Assembly: GCA_964629015.1 (NCBI GenBank) | Contig: CAZVMN010000009.1 | Coordinates: forward strand, 96,881 to 160,880 | Source of the DNA: Oceanococcus sp964629015 | GTDB lineage: Bacteria > Pseudomonadota > Gammaproteobacteria > Nevskiales > Oceanococcaceae | DNA: 64,000 bases | Direction of reading: 5' to 3' | In this document: in pieces, positions 16,812 to 25,332 of the stretch | Position numbering within the stretch: the stretch's first letter is position 1 | Layout: every line of letters begins with the position of its first letter | Translations under genes and position numbers: made by a program | Notes under the pieces: generated by a model | Told to the model about the DNA's origin: nothing | What the model saw: the letters and a program-made list of their open reading frames with translations, nothing else | Databases searched by the model: none

Positions 16812-18338
16812 TTACAACCCCGCAACTTCGTTGGGTGAGCCGGCCAGCGGGTGATCCAGGTACGGGAATACCGCAAGGTAAGCTGTCGGGTCGGGGCGGG
16901 CGCCATCGGTGTAGCTCAACGCTCGCGAGTCGGCAGACGCCGGGTCCACATCCGCTGGTATGAGCACACCCATAGCGGCGCGCAGGGCCACGTCGACGAC
17001 ATCATCGATCGGGCGGCGGCCATTCGGGAACCCCGCCAAATCTCCACCGAGTACGCCAAGGTCGTTCTGCTCCGGGATGGCCGTCGGTGCGATGCTGGTG
17101 TTCAGGCGCAGCATTTCCGAAGGCACGCTGTTTGAGCCATCGACCAGGGTTAAACCGTCAACCCCGGTCAGGAAGACCGCGACCAAGTCGGTGCGTGGGA
17201 AAACGTCAGGGGCTTTGACGCCAGCACCACCGAACAGAATTTCCAGCAGCTCGGGCAGCGTGGGTGTGAGCACGTAGGGTGCAAAGTTGGCCACATCGTC
17301 TTTGGGTTCGGAGGCGTTGAACAGATCTTTATCCGGAAGGCCGATGACCACTTCGTTAACCAGCGGAGAGCCGAGGCGTGACACCTGATTCCATGCGCCA
17401 CCTTGGACGGCGCTGCCGGTCGGGTTGCTGATAGCGCTGCCGTTGTCGGTGCGCTGCGGCTGTGGGTTCAAGACCCGTGCCTGACGCATGCTGGCGGTGG
17501 TCCAGCCGCCGATAATGGGGCTGTCCTCGTTTTGCAGCAGGCAGCTGATCGGCACTTCCAGCGCGATCGATGTGACGTTCTTGTCGGCGATGGAATTTTG
17601 CTCCAGCGCGCGTGCGTCCTGTCCTTCCGGGCCAAGCTCTTCGACCGGAACCGCGATGTTCACCAGGTCAAAGGTTTCGCCCAGATTGACCACAAAGCCC
17701 TCGTGACGCTGGCCAGCGAAAACGCGGGCTGAGCCGTCGCAACCAGGAACGCTTGCTTGGTGCACAAAGCTCTGCGCATACGCCGGGTAGTCTGCGATGG
17801 ATTTGTTACCAATGTTGTCGATGGGTTTGGTGAATACCGTCTCACCGCTGCCGTCGGTCACTGCCTGCGAAGCGCCGGTGCGGCGGTCGCCGCGGACAAC
17901 GTTGACGCTGTAGGTCTCGAGCACATTTTGTGCACTGTTGTCGGCGCTGCTGATTGGGCCGATGTTGGCCAGCGGCACGGCCACGGTGTTATCACCGACG
18001 GGAATCGACAGCCCTACCGTTTCGGTGTTGAAGCGGAACTGGAAAGTGATGTCCTCGACACCATCGCCAGAATTGTCAATATGAATCTCGTACAGCGCGT
18101 CGGGATCCAGTGAGAAGTAGTTGGGGCCGCCGTAGGCATCCTGCAGCGGCAGGTAATTGGCGATCAGCGTGACGGTATCTTCGCGGCCGGTTTCGTAGCT
18201 GCGAAACATGTAGAAATCGGTGCCATCAACCTTCGGTGTAGAAGTGATGAAGGGCGCCTCGCGGTGGCTCGAAGCGTGCGCCAAGCCGGCGATGAGACTG
18301 GTGGCCGTCACGACGACGGCCGGTATCGAAAGTTTCAT
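16812..18338 (-). CDS. DUF4331 family secreted protein
   Basis: A 508-residue exported protein with signal peptide (cleavage after GLAHA) and the hallmark SSHREAPFI directly after it, followed by DGTDFYMFRSYE. DUF4331 proteins are widespread but have no established activity; they are often encoded beside TPR and HupE/UreJ-type proteins, as here. The mature part is rich in Asp/Asn and beta-structure. It is the first gene of a four-gene unit (DUF4331, small lipoprotein, TPR, HupE-like). The promoter should lie in 18339-18480, where I see no sigma-factor gene, unlike some other clusters of this kind. Confidence 0.9.
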   Translation of the reverse strand: MKLSIPAVVVTATSLIAGLAHASSHREAPFITSTPKVDGTDFYMFRSYETGREDTVTLIANYLPLQDAYGGPNYFSLDPDALYEIHIDNSGDGVEDITFQFRFNTETVGLSIPVGDNTVAVPLANIGPISSADNSAQNVLETYSVNVVRGDRRTGASQAVTDGSGETVFTKPIDNIGNKSIADYPAYAQSFVHQASVPGCDGSARVFAGQRHEGFVVNLGETFDLVNIAVPVEELGPEGQDARALEQNSIADKNVTSIALEVPISCLLQNEDSPIIGGWTTASMRQARVLNPQPQRTDNGSAISNPTGSAVQGGAWNQVSRLGSPLVNEVVIGLPDKDLFNASEPKDDVANFAPYVLTPTLPELLEILFGGAGVKAPDVFPRTDLVAVFLTGVDGLTLVDGSNSVPSEMLRLNTSIAPTAIPEQNDLGVLGGDLAGFPNGRRPIDDVVDVALRAAMGVLIPADVDPASADSRALSYTDGARPDPTAYLAVFPYLDHPLAGSPNEVAGL

Positions 18339-18476
18339 GATTGTGCATCCTCCCAGGAGAGACTGTTATGTCTTACATGCCTACTACGCGGGGTGGGGCA
18401 CATTTGGATGCGGTCAGGCTCAACTTTCTTTTGGCGTGGCGCTCGAAGGCGCGCCCTGGGGATGGTCACGATCTCT

Positions 18477-18501
18477 TCACATCTGATTTCAGATGATGTG
18501 A
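18477..18501. repeat. Nested inverted repeats upstream of the DUF4331 cluster
   Basis: ATCTGA-tt-TCAGAT (18481-18494) lies within an outer pair TCACATC (18477-18483) / GATGTGA (18495-18501). The position, between divergent reading frames about 140 bases upstream of the DUF4331 start, makes it a possible operator. Confidence 0.45.
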
Positions 18502-18525
18502 GCATCGACATTTTTGGACACGTCC

Positions 18526-18714
18526 ATGCCCCACAGTGCCAGTACTCAGGCTCTCCATATGCAGCGCGTCAAGCGTTTCTTCGAGTCTTCGCCACCGCTG
18601 CATGCGGATACTGTCGATATCGTCTTGCGCAGCTATCTGAATGTGCCGGAGTCACTCATCCCTCTGGCCAGAGAGGTGGCAGTGGAACAGCATCAACCCC
18701 CCAAGGCGGCCTGA
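18526..18714 (+). CDS. Small hypothetical protein, 62 residues
   Basis: An open frame from ATG 18526 with codon choice like its neighbours. The product is mostly helical in appearance (QRVKRFFESSPPLHADTVDI, then RSYLNVPESLIPLAREVAVE), with no signal peptide or known motif. The ribosome-binding site is weak. It sits divergent from the DUF4331 cluster and nearly touches the convergent cyclotransferase gene. It may be a real small protein or chance; the context makes a regulatory link with the cluster possible but unproven. Confidence 0.35.
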   Translation: MPHSASTQALHMQRVKRFFESSPPLHADTVDIVLRSYLNVPESLIPLAREVAVEQHQPPKAA

Positions 18715-18724
18715 GACTTCGCCT

Positions 18725-19099
18725 TTAGCCGATTCGGGGCAGGTGTTCGACCGGCCAGTTGTAAACATAGACCCACGCGTCGACCCACTGGCCGTCATCG
18801 CGCCGCACGCTCAGTTTTTTACGCTGATATTCCCAAGGTTCGGGATACTCGGCGCTGCATTGTTCGTAGTCGTCCAGGCGAGCCAGCAACTCCTCGTCAT
18901 TGTGCACGTCATACAGCTCGCCCGCGACGAGCTCGCCAGAGATGCTGGACTCGATAAGCCCTGGGTAACTGCCGATGTCGTAGAGCTGCCCTTGCACATA
19001 AGCTTCGGCGACAAACCGGGCGCGACTGGACAAGAAGGTATGCATGGGGCCGCCATGACTGCGGCGTAGAGTCCCGTAAACAAACAAATAGTCGCTCAT
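18725..19099 (-). CDS. Gamma-glutamylcyclotransferase-like protein
   Basis: A 124-residue protein of the GGCT-like fold. It starts MSDYLFVYGTLRRSHGGP with the diagnostic YGTLR substrate-binding motif. The conserved acidic residue is expected in YDIGSYPGLIES, and LDDYEQCSAEYPE follows. Such proteins release 5-oxoproline from gamma-glutamyl compounds or act in gamma-glutamylamine turnover. ATG at 19099 places YGTLR at the canonical N-terminus; longer in-frame starts have no support. It is monocistronic. Confidence 0.88.
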   Translation of the reverse strand: MSDYLFVYGTLRRSHGGPMHTFLSSRARFVAEAYVQGQLYDIGSYPGLIESSISGELVAGELYDVHNDEELLARLDDYEQCSAEYPEPWEYQRKKLSVRRDDGQWVDAWVYVYNWPVEHLPRIG

Positions 19100-19173
19100 G
19101 CATGCAGTGTCGCATGTGATCGTCGGGTTTATGTAAGATGACCTCCTTAAAACAAAATTTTGAGGAGATTTCC

Positions 19174-20043
19174 ATGCCGAATCGTCGAGATCTCGGGTGG
19201 GTGTGCGTGGCCTACATCCTGTGCGTGGCTGCGGGCGCGGCGGTGCTGTTTGTGGTCGACTGGCCGGCGCCATGGGATGCTTTTGCCGCGGATATGGTCG
19301 CGACACTGGTGATCTTTGGATTCAGTCGCGCTTTCCGGAATTCCAGTTTCTACGACGCTTATTGGAGCGTCATTCCGCCGCTGCTGGCGGTGTACTGGAT
19401 GTACAGCTATCCAGCGGCCATGGAGAGCGCGCGGGCCTGGCTGGTGATGGGCTTGGTGTGGTTTTGGGCGATTCGCTTAACGCTCAACTGGACCGTCAAT
19501 TGGCCGGGTATGCACCACGAAGATTGGCGTTATCCCATGGTGCGCGATGGTGCGGGCAAAGCAGAGCTGTGGGCGGATCTCGGCGGCATCCATGTGTTTC
19601 CCACCATTCAGGTTTTTCTCGGGTGTCTGCCGGTTTATGCCGTGATGCGGTATGGCACAGGGCCGTTAGGCTGGCTCGATGCGATCGCATTTATCGTGAC
19701 ATTCGGAGCCATACTCATCGAGATGTTTGCGGACCTGCAATTGCATGCCTATCTGAAGCGGCGCGAGCCGGGCGGCATCATCAACGAAGGCTTGTGGTCG
19801 TGGTCGCGCCACCCCAACTATTTTGGTGAATTGGCCTTCTGGTGGGGCCTCATGCTGTTTGCGTTGGCCGTGGTGCCGCAGTATTGGTGGTGGGTCGTGC
19901 CGGGCGCCCTGGCGATGTCGGCCATGTTCGTGTTCGCGAGCATTCCGATGATGGACAAACGCAGCATGCAGCGCCGTCCCGCCTACGCTGAGCACATGCG
20001 TCGCGTGTCGGGGCTGATTCCGCTGCCGCCGCGTCGCGCGTAG
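19174..20043 (+). CDS. DUF1295 / steroid 5-alpha-reductase-like membrane protein
   Basis: A 289-residue integral membrane protein with several hydrophobic helices. The C-terminal signature EGLWSWSRHPNYFGELAFWW followed by RRPAYAEHMRRVSGLIP is typical of the DUF1295/ICMT/steroid-reductase-like family, which binds a nucleotide cofactor and works on lipid substrates. Exact activity is not established. ATG at 19174 is chosen because GAGGAG lies at correct distance; the upstream ATG at 19138 has no ribosome-binding site. The HEWGH membrane protein gene follows eight bases later, so the two may form one unit. Confidence 0.88.
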   Translation: MPNRRDLGWVCVAYILCVAAGAAVLFVVDWPAPWDAFAADMVATLVIFGFSRAFRNSSFYDAYWSVIPPLLAVYWMYSYPAAMESARAWLVMGLVWFWAIRLTLNWTVNWPGMHHEDWRYPMVRDGAGKAELWADLGGIHVFPTIQVFLGCLPVYAVMRYGTGPLGWLDAIAFIVTFGAILIEMFADLQLHAYLKRREPGGIINEGLWSWSRHPNYFGELAFWWGLMLFALAVVPQYWWWVVPGALAMSAMFVFASIPMMDKRSMQRRPAYAEHMRRVSGLIPLPPRRA

Positions 20044-20051
20044 CGCCGGTC

Positions 20052-20561
20052 ATGCGTGCTTTGGTCCTGGCCGTGCGCGATGTGCTGGTGTTGGCGGCAA
20101 CGCTGGCGCTGTGGTTGTGGGTTTTGCCCATGGACAGTGGAGCTGTGCATATCGCCTTGAGTCTCGTGGCGGCGCTGCTGACGGTGTTGTCAGGCTTTCT
20201 CCTGCATGAATGGGGGCATTTGCTGGGCGCGGTGGTCTCGGGTAGTCGCGTCCACCTGCCGTCACATCCGCTGGCCAGTCCTTTCCTGTTTCGCTTCGAC
20301 ACGGTGCACAACACGGCGCGGCAATTCTGCGCCATGAGCTTGGGTGGCTTTGTTGCGAGTCTGCTTGTGGTGCTGGCGTTGCTGCTGTGGTTGCCTCGTG
20401 GTCATCTGGCGACAACCCTGGCTCTGACACTGACCGGCTTGGGCGTTTTGGCCACGATCGTCATCGAGTTTCCCGAATTCTGGCGGGTTTGGCGGGGTGC
20501 GCCTTTGCCAACAGGTGCGGCTTACGTGTCGGATGGCGAGCCGGGCTCAAATCCACCATAA
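20052..20561 (+). CDS. Membrane protein with HEXXH motif
   Basis: A 169-residue protein with four or so hydrophobic helices. At the end of the second helix it has LLHEWGHLLGA, with HEXXH at residues 52-56, the zinc-binding motif of many metallopeptidases including intramembrane M50 types. A typical second M50 motif (NxxPxxxxDG) is not evident; EFPEFW near the C-terminus could supply acidic residues. It might be a minimal membrane metalloprotease or a structural relative that lost activity. It follows the DUF1295 gene closely and is followed by a hairpin. Confidence 0.65.
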   Translation: MRALVLAVRDVLVLAATLALWLWVLPMDSGAVHIALSLVAALLTVLSGFLLHEWGHLLGAVVSGSRVHLPSHPLASPFLFRFDTVHNTARQFCAMSLGGFVASLLVVLALLLWLPRGHLATTLALTLTGLGVLATIVIEFPEFWRVWRGAPLPTGAAYVSDGEPGSNPP

Positions 20562-20567
20562 GGAAAT

Positions 20568-20600
20568 GGGTGATTTCACCTTGTATTGGTGAAATCACCC
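20568..20600 (+). terminator. Hairpin after the HEWGH membrane gene
   Basis: A perfect 13-bp stem (gggtgatttcacc / ggtgaaatcaccc) with a seven-base loop, starting six bases past the stop and followed by TTTACCCC. It is a probable terminator with a short T-run. Confidence 0.7.
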
Positions 20601-20702
20601 TTTACCCCTCTATTCCGCAAGTCGTTGTATAATGAAAACAATGACTTAGATTTTGGCATGGCGCTTGATAGATAAGCCCCGTCTTGTCTATCGGAGTGTC
20701 AC

Positions 20703-21383
20703 ATGAATCTTGTCCTGAAACTTGTCGCGATTGTCGGTTGCGTTTTGCTCAGCTCGTGCGTGCTGGTCGTCAACGCGGGCGAATCCACCTATGACAGTCG
20801 GGGCGATCACGATCGCAGTTCGGTCAACCGGGACATTTCCCTGCCCCCTGGCAGTCAGGTCGAGGATGTGTCCTCGGTGAATGGACGTATCGAGATCGGT
20901 GAGAACAGCGTTGCGGAGTCAGTGGAGTCGGTGAACGGTGACATCCAGCTGGGCTCGCGTTGCACCATCGAGAGTGTCGAATCCGTCAATGGGCGCGTGC
21001 AGGTCGGCATTGAAACCGCCATCGGGGATGATATCGAGGTGGTCAATGGCGATATCGACTTGCAACGGGGCGTGCGGGTTGGTGGCGACATCAGCAGCGT
21101 GAATGGTGCGCTGCGCGCAGTAGCCTCAACCATTTACGGTCGTGTTGAGACGGTGAATGGTGCGATCGATTTGCGTGATGGCACGCGGGTGGACAACGGG
21201 CTGCATGTCGAGGACACGGGCAACATTCGTCAGGCGCACAAGCGCGTGCTCATCGTCCTGGGTCAGGATGTTGAGGTTGATGGTGATTCGGTGTTTCAGC
21301 GTCCCGTCGAAATTCGCAAGCACGCCACGGCCAGCCTGGGTGATTACCGCGGCGATGATGTCAAAATCGTTGAGCTCGACTGA
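20703..21383 (+). CDS. Lipoprotein with SVNG repeats (DUF4097-like solenoid)
   Basis: A 226-residue lipoprotein (lipobox LSSC, Cys19). Residues about 55-160 are built from repeats of 17-22 residues centred on (S/V/T)VNG: SVNGRIEIG, SVNGDIQLG, SVNGRVQVG, VVNGDIDLQ, SVNGALRAV and TVNGAIDLR. The pattern predicts a beta-solenoid, as in DUF4097/polymer-forming adhesin-like proteins. The C-terminal 60 residues (KRVLIVLGQDVEVDGDSV) are non-repeated. It has its own leader after the hairpin and is convergent with xthA. It is probably a surface or periplasmic structural protein; no enzymatic motif is seen. Confidence 0.8.
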   Translation: MNLVLKLVAIVGCVLLSSCVLVVNAGESTYDSRGDHDRSSVNRDISLPPGSQVEDVSSVNGRIEIGENSVAESVESVNGDIQLGSRCTIESVESVNGRVQVGIETAIGDDIEVVNGDIDLQRGVRVGGDISSVNGALRAVASTIYGRVETVNGAIDLRDGTRVDNGLHVEDTGNIRQAHKRVLIVLGQDVEVDGDSVFQRPVEIRKHATASLGDYRGDDVKIVELD

Positions 21384-21388
21384 GCGAA

Positions 21389-22165
21389 TCAATCCAGGGT
21401 GACGATCACCGGAGCATGATCGGACGGGCGCTCCAGGCGACGCGGTTCCAGATCCACACGGCAATCTCGGCACCGCGCATCCAGGGCTGGCGTTATCAGC
21501 GTGTGGTCGATGCGCAAACCCAGGTTGCGACGAAAACCGGCGGCACGGTAATCCCACCAGGTGAAACGTTCTTTGTTGTCCTCGGCGCTCTCGTCGCCGT
21601 GGTCAAAGCGCGTCCATGGATCGACCAAGCCCAGATCGAGCAATTCGTTCAGCGCCGCGCGCTCTTGCTCTGAGCACAAAATCTTGCCTTCCCATTGATC
21701 CGGATCATGGGTGTCGCTGGGCCGTGGGGCGATGTTGAAATCGCCCATCAACACCAGTTGCTCGTGCTGTTGCAGTTCCTCGGCCAGCCGCGTTTTCAGC
21801 TCATCCAACCATGACAGCTTGTAGGCAAATTTTTCCGAACCCACAGCCTGCCCGTTGACCACGTACGCACAGATGATGCGGACGCCGTCCACGGTGCCGG
21901 TGATGACCCGGGCTTGACCATCAGACAGGCCGGCCCAGACGTCCTGTGGTTCGCTGCGCGCGATCAGAGCCACGCCGTTGTAGGTCTTCTGACCATGAAA
22001 GGCGACCTGATAGCCCGCCTCACGCAGGGCCTCAACCGGGAAGTTCTCGTTCTGGAGTTTGGTTTCCTGCAAACCCACGACATCGGGTTTGGCGCTGTCC
22101 AGCCAATCCAGCAGATGGGGCAGGCGAACTTTCAGCGAATTGACGTTCCAGGTGGCGATTTTCAT
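21389..22165 (-). CDS. xthA: Exodeoxyribonuclease III / AP endonuclease
   Basis: This is an exonuclease-endonuclease-phosphatase-fold enzyme that cuts abasic sites and degrades duplex DNA from 3' ends in base excision repair. Motifs seen are IATWNVNSLKVRLPHL, LQETKLQNENFP, MGDFNIAPRPSDTHDP, LRIDHTLIT and the C-terminal SDHAPV with the catalytic His. ATG at 22165 (258 residues) starts right at the conserved MKIATWN; a TTG four codons upstream is less likely. It is separated from prlC by a 25-base imperfect inverted repeat. Confidence 0.95.
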   Translation of the reverse strand: MKIATWNVNSLKVRLPHLLDWLDSAKPDVVGLQETKLQNENFPVEALREAGYQVAFHGQKTYNGVALIARSEPQDVWAGLSDGQARVITGTVDGVRIICAYVVNGQAVGSEKFAYKLSWLDELKTRLAEELQQHEQLVLMGDFNIAPRPSDTHDPDQWEGKILCSEQERAALNELLDLGLVDPWTRFDHGDESAEDNKERFTWWDYRAAGFRRNLGLRIDHTLITPALDARCRDCRVDLEPRRLERPSDHAPVIVTLD

Positions 22166-22197
22166 TTCAAATTTCAAAAAGATGTGGCGAGCGTGAA

Positions 22198-22300
22198 GGC
22201 TGTGAGCGGCCCGGTTCGGAACTGTCAGAGGCCGGGATGGCCGATGACAAGCGATACATGGATGTACTTGAGCGGGTTCCGAACCGGGCCGTTCGCAGCC
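22198..22300. repeat. Long inverted repeat between prlC and xthA
   Basis: Arms at 22198-22222 and 22276-22300 match over 25 positions with two mismatches, including a 16-bp perfect core (cggcccggttcggaac). The 53-base loop is GC-rich. On the minus strand it lies just after the prlC stop. It could be a stable 3' stem, a terminator without T-run, or a small repeat element. Confidence 0.6.
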
Positions 22301-22315
22301 GCTTGGCCTCTCTGT

Positions 22316-24361
22316 CTAAGCCGCATCGTCCAGCAGGCCATCCTGGCGCAGCAGAGCATCCACGCTGGGCTCGCGGCCACGGAAACGCTTGAACAGCTCC
22401 ATCGCATCTTCGCTGCCGCCGGTTTCCAGGATGCATTGGCGGAAGCGCAGACCCGTTGCCGGATCGAAGATCCCGTTTTCGCGGAAGGCTTCGAAGGCGT
22501 CGGCAGCGAGCACTTCGGCCCATTTGTAGCTGTAGTAGCCCGCCGCGTAACCACCCGCGAATATGTGCGAGAAGCTGTTGGCAAAGCGGTTCCAGACCGG
22601 TGGTTTGAGCACCGCGACCTGGTCGCGTACCGATTGCAGCATGTCTTGCACGTTGACCTCGGCCGTCTGGCTGTGCAGACGCAGATCGAACAGTGCGAAT
22701 TCGATCTGGCGAATCGCGCCAAGGCCGGCGTGGAATGTGCGCGAGGCGCGGATCTGGTCGATCCAATCGCTGGGTATGGGTTCACCGGTTTCATAGTGAT
22801 GGGCGAACTCACGCAGCGACTCAGCTTCCCAGCACCAGTTCTCCATAAACTGGCTGGGCAACTCAACCGCATCCCAGGGCACGCCGTTGATGCCGGCGAC
22901 ACCCAGGTGTTCAACCCGCGTCAGCATGTGTTGCAGGCCGTGGCCAAACTCGTGGAACAAGGTCACCGCATCATCGTGGGTGAGCAATGCGGGGCGTCCG
23001 TCGCTGGGCGGTGCGGAATTGCAGGTCAGCGTGGCGATGGGCAACTGCGTGCCGTCGCTGGTGCGCATGCGCCCGGCCATATCGTTCATCCACGCGCCGC
23101 CGCGTTTTTGCTCGCGCGCGTACGGGTCCAGATAGAACCAAGCGATCAGTTCATCGGCTTCGTTGCGCACTTCAAAAGCACGCACGTGTTCGTGCCAAAC
23201 CGCCAGCTCTTTTTCTTTGAAGCTGACGCGGAACAGTTTCTCGGCGGCGCTGAACATGCCTTTGAGCACATTGGGCAGGGCGAAATACGGTTTGAGCGCT
23301 TCGTCCTCCAGGCCGAACAAGCGGGTTTTGAGCTTTTCGGAGTAGTAGGCGATGTCCCAGGGTTGCAGCTGGGCGGGGCCACCAAGTTCGCTGGCAAACG
23401 CGGTTAACTCGGTCAGCTCGCGCTGGGCCGCTGGGCGTGCTTTGGTCGCCATGTCGAGGAGAAAGTCTTCGACCTGTGTCGGGCTTTCGGCCATTTTGCT
23501 GGCCAGCGACAACTCGGCGTAGTTGGCGAAGCCCAGCAGCTGTGCTTCCTCGGCTCGCAGAGCAAGGATTTCACGCATTAGTGGGGCGTTGTCTTGGCCC
23601 AGGTCATGTCCGGAGGCTGCGCCCTGGTCGGACGCGCGGGTGCTGTAGGCGCGATACACCGTTTCGCGCCACTGCCGGCTGTCGGCGTAGGTCAGAACGG
23701 CGTCGAAGCTGGGGAAGTCCAAGCCGAACAGCCAGCCTTCAAGATTTTTTTCGCGTGCCTTGCTGGCGGCCATGCGCCGGGCGGAATCGGGGATGCCGGC
23801 CAGTTCGGCCTCGTCAGTGACGTGGTGCTGCCAGGCATCGGTGGCGTCGAGCAGATTGCGCTCGAAGTTGTTGGTCAGCTCGGCCAGGCGCAGTTGTATG
23901 TCGCGATAACGTTGTTTGGCGTTGTCTTCCAAAGCCACGCCAGACAGTTTGAAGTCGCGCAGCGCGTGATCAAGCAACTGGCGTTGTGCCGGTTCGAGGC
24001 TGTCGTTTTCACGGACAGCGCGGTAGGCGCCAAACAGCTCGGCGTTCTGACCCACTTCACTGCCGTAAGCGGTGAGTTTGGGCAGGCAGGCTTCATAGGC
24101 CGCACGCCACTCGCTGGTGTTGCACACCGAGTGGAGGTGCGAGCCCGGTTGAAAGGCTTTGTGCAAACGATTATCCGCACTCTCCATCGCGCGCACGGTG
24201 TTGTCCCAGTCGTGGGTCGTTTGCGCGGTGACTTGCTGGATCAGCGCGCGGTTGTCCGCAATCACCTGGTCAACCGCCGGTTCCAGGTGCTCCGGGCGAA
24301 TTTCGTTCCACGGTGGGGTCGGGCCTTGCCAATCAAGTAGCGGGTTTTTCAAAACAGACAT
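22316..24361 (-). CDS. prlC: Oligopeptidase A (M3 metallopeptidase)
   Basis: Cytosolic zinc peptidase that degrades short peptides such as cleaved signal peptides. It is 681 residues, the usual length. The thimet-family motif FHEFGHGLQH has the zinc ligands His470 and His474; the third ligand is the Glu in the following helix (PSQFMENWCWE). ATG at 24361 gives MSVLKNPLLDW, matching the position of the E. coli start. A TTG at 24379 forms a TTGA overlap with the GIDE gene stop and could add six residues. It is downstream of lemA-GIDE in the same direction. Confidence 0.95.
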   Translation of the reverse strand: MSVLKNPLLDWQGPTPPWNEIRPEHLEPAVDQVIADNRALIQQVTAQTTHDWDNTVRAMESADNRLHKAFQPGSHLHSVCNTSEWRAAYEACLPKLTAYGSEVGQNAELFGAYRAVRENDSLEPAQRQLLDHALRDFKLSGVALEDNAKQRYRDIQLRLAELTNNFERNLLDATDAWQHHVTDEAELAGIPDSARRMAASKAREKNLEGWLFGLDFPSFDAVLTYADSRQWRETVYRAYSTRASDQGAASGHDLGQDNAPLMREILALRAEEAQLLGFANYAELSLASKMAESPTQVEDFLLDMATKARPAAQRELTELTAFASELGGPAQLQPWDIAYYSEKLKTRLFGLEDEALKPYFALPNVLKGMFSAAEKLFRVSFKEKELAVWHEHVRAFEVRNEADELIAWFYLDPYAREQKRGGAWMNDMAGRMRTSDGTQLPIATLTCNSAPPSDGRPALLTHDDAVTLFHEFGHGLQHMLTRVEHLGVAGINGVPWDAVELPSQFMENWCWEAESLREFAHHYETGEPIPSDWIDQIRASRTFHAGLGAIRQIEFALFDLRLHSQTAEVNVQDMLQSVRDQVAVLKPPVWNRFANSFSHIFAGGYAAGYYSYKWAEVLAADAFEAFRENGIFDPATGLRFRQCILETGGSEDAMELFKRFRGREPSVDALLRQDGLLDDAA

Positions 24362-24375
24362 CCCTTCATCTTCGG

Positions 24376-25314
24376 TCAAAGAACGCCACGCACGGTGGCC
24401 AGCCAGACAGCGGCAGCGCCGCAGATCAGAAACAACGCCATGCCCGCGATGACATATCGGCGGGCCTGACGGATCAGATCATCCTGGGCCACGGTAGACA
24501 GCAAAAAGCGGCGTCGGTGCGGCGGTCGGCACAGTATATGGATGTCCGGGTCAATGGCGGTTTCGAGCTGGCGCTTTTGCACATCAGCGATGGCTTTTTC
24601 GCGTACCGCGGTCCATTCGTCTATATCAATCTGGCCATCGCCGTTGCTGTCGAACTCGCGCAGCAGGCGCCCTTGATCGGCTTTCCACTCGGCCAGCAAT
24701 TCGCGCACCGCGCTGCGATCATCAAAACTGTGGGCGATGCCGCCTTGCGTACGAAACCAGCCCAGCGCATAGAGCGGGCTGCCGGTGCTGACAATCTGTT
24801 CGGTGTATCGGTATGAGCCGAGGCCGAAAAAGGGGCTTTTGTCCGGCTTGCTCATGGGCCGGCGGGATGAGCCGTACCAGCGCACCCGGTTGTTGGGGAT
24901 GACCTTGGCGCCGTCGGGGTCGACCACACAGTCGCCGGTATCGTCCACCAGTTGGAACAGATCGTCGCTGCTCGCTGACTCGATTGTCGCCCAACGCGTG
25001 TTGCGCCGACCGTTGCTATAGCTGGTGCGTTTTTCTTCGACCGAATATTTCCACCAGCAGCACTGTTGCCCGGTCAGGGGGGACACCACCGGCTCGCCGG
25101 GTAACATCCGCGCGATGCCTTCCAGCTCGACATAACCTTGTGCGGCTGAGCGGATTTTTGAAGTGGGCGTGTCCTGAATCTGCCGCCCTTTGGTCAACTT
25201 CAGCCAAGCCATCACGGCGCCGACGACAGACAGCACCACCAGCACTCCGGTGGCTACCCAGAATTCGTCAGGCTCGAGCAGCTGGACTTGGTGGCTCAGC
25301 TCCGTGAGGTTCAT
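24376..25314 (-). CDS. GIDE-domain membrane protein with EF-hand
   Basis: A 312-residue protein with one membrane helix near the N-terminus (about 19-38) and one near the C-terminus (about 286-308). The middle matches the GIDE (E3 ligase-like, MULAN-related) domain seen in bacterial partners of LemA: EGIARMLPGEPVVSPLTGQQ, CWWKYSVEE and GSYRYTEQIV. An EF-hand loop DSNGDGQIDIDE (212-223) is inserted before the second helix and has all calcium ligands. It lies 18 bases after lemA. Function is unknown; the pair probably forms an envelope stress or remodelling module. Confidence 0.85.
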   Translation of the reverse strand: MNLTELSHQVQLLEPDEFWVATGVLVVLSVVGAVMAWLKLTKGRQIQDTPTSKIRSAAQGYVELEGIARMLPGEPVVSPLTGQQCCWWKYSVEEKRTSYSNGRRNTRWATIESASSDDLFQLVDDTGDCVVDPDGAKVIPNNRVRWYGSSRRPMSKPDKSPFFGLGSYRYTEQIVSTGSPLYALGWFRTQGGIAHSFDDRSAVRELLAEWKADQGRLLREFDSNGDGQIDIDEWTAVREKAIADVQKRQLETAIDPDIHILCRPPHRRRFLLSTVAQDDLIRQARRYVIAGMALFLICGAAAVWLATVRGVL

Positions 25315-25332
25315 CGGCTGGGGGCGAACCCT

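Noticed and set aside
21914..23407. A 497-codon plus-strand frame over xthA and prlC
   Set aside because: It is antisense to xthA and prlC, both with intact catalytic motifs; the translated protein has no recognisable feature.
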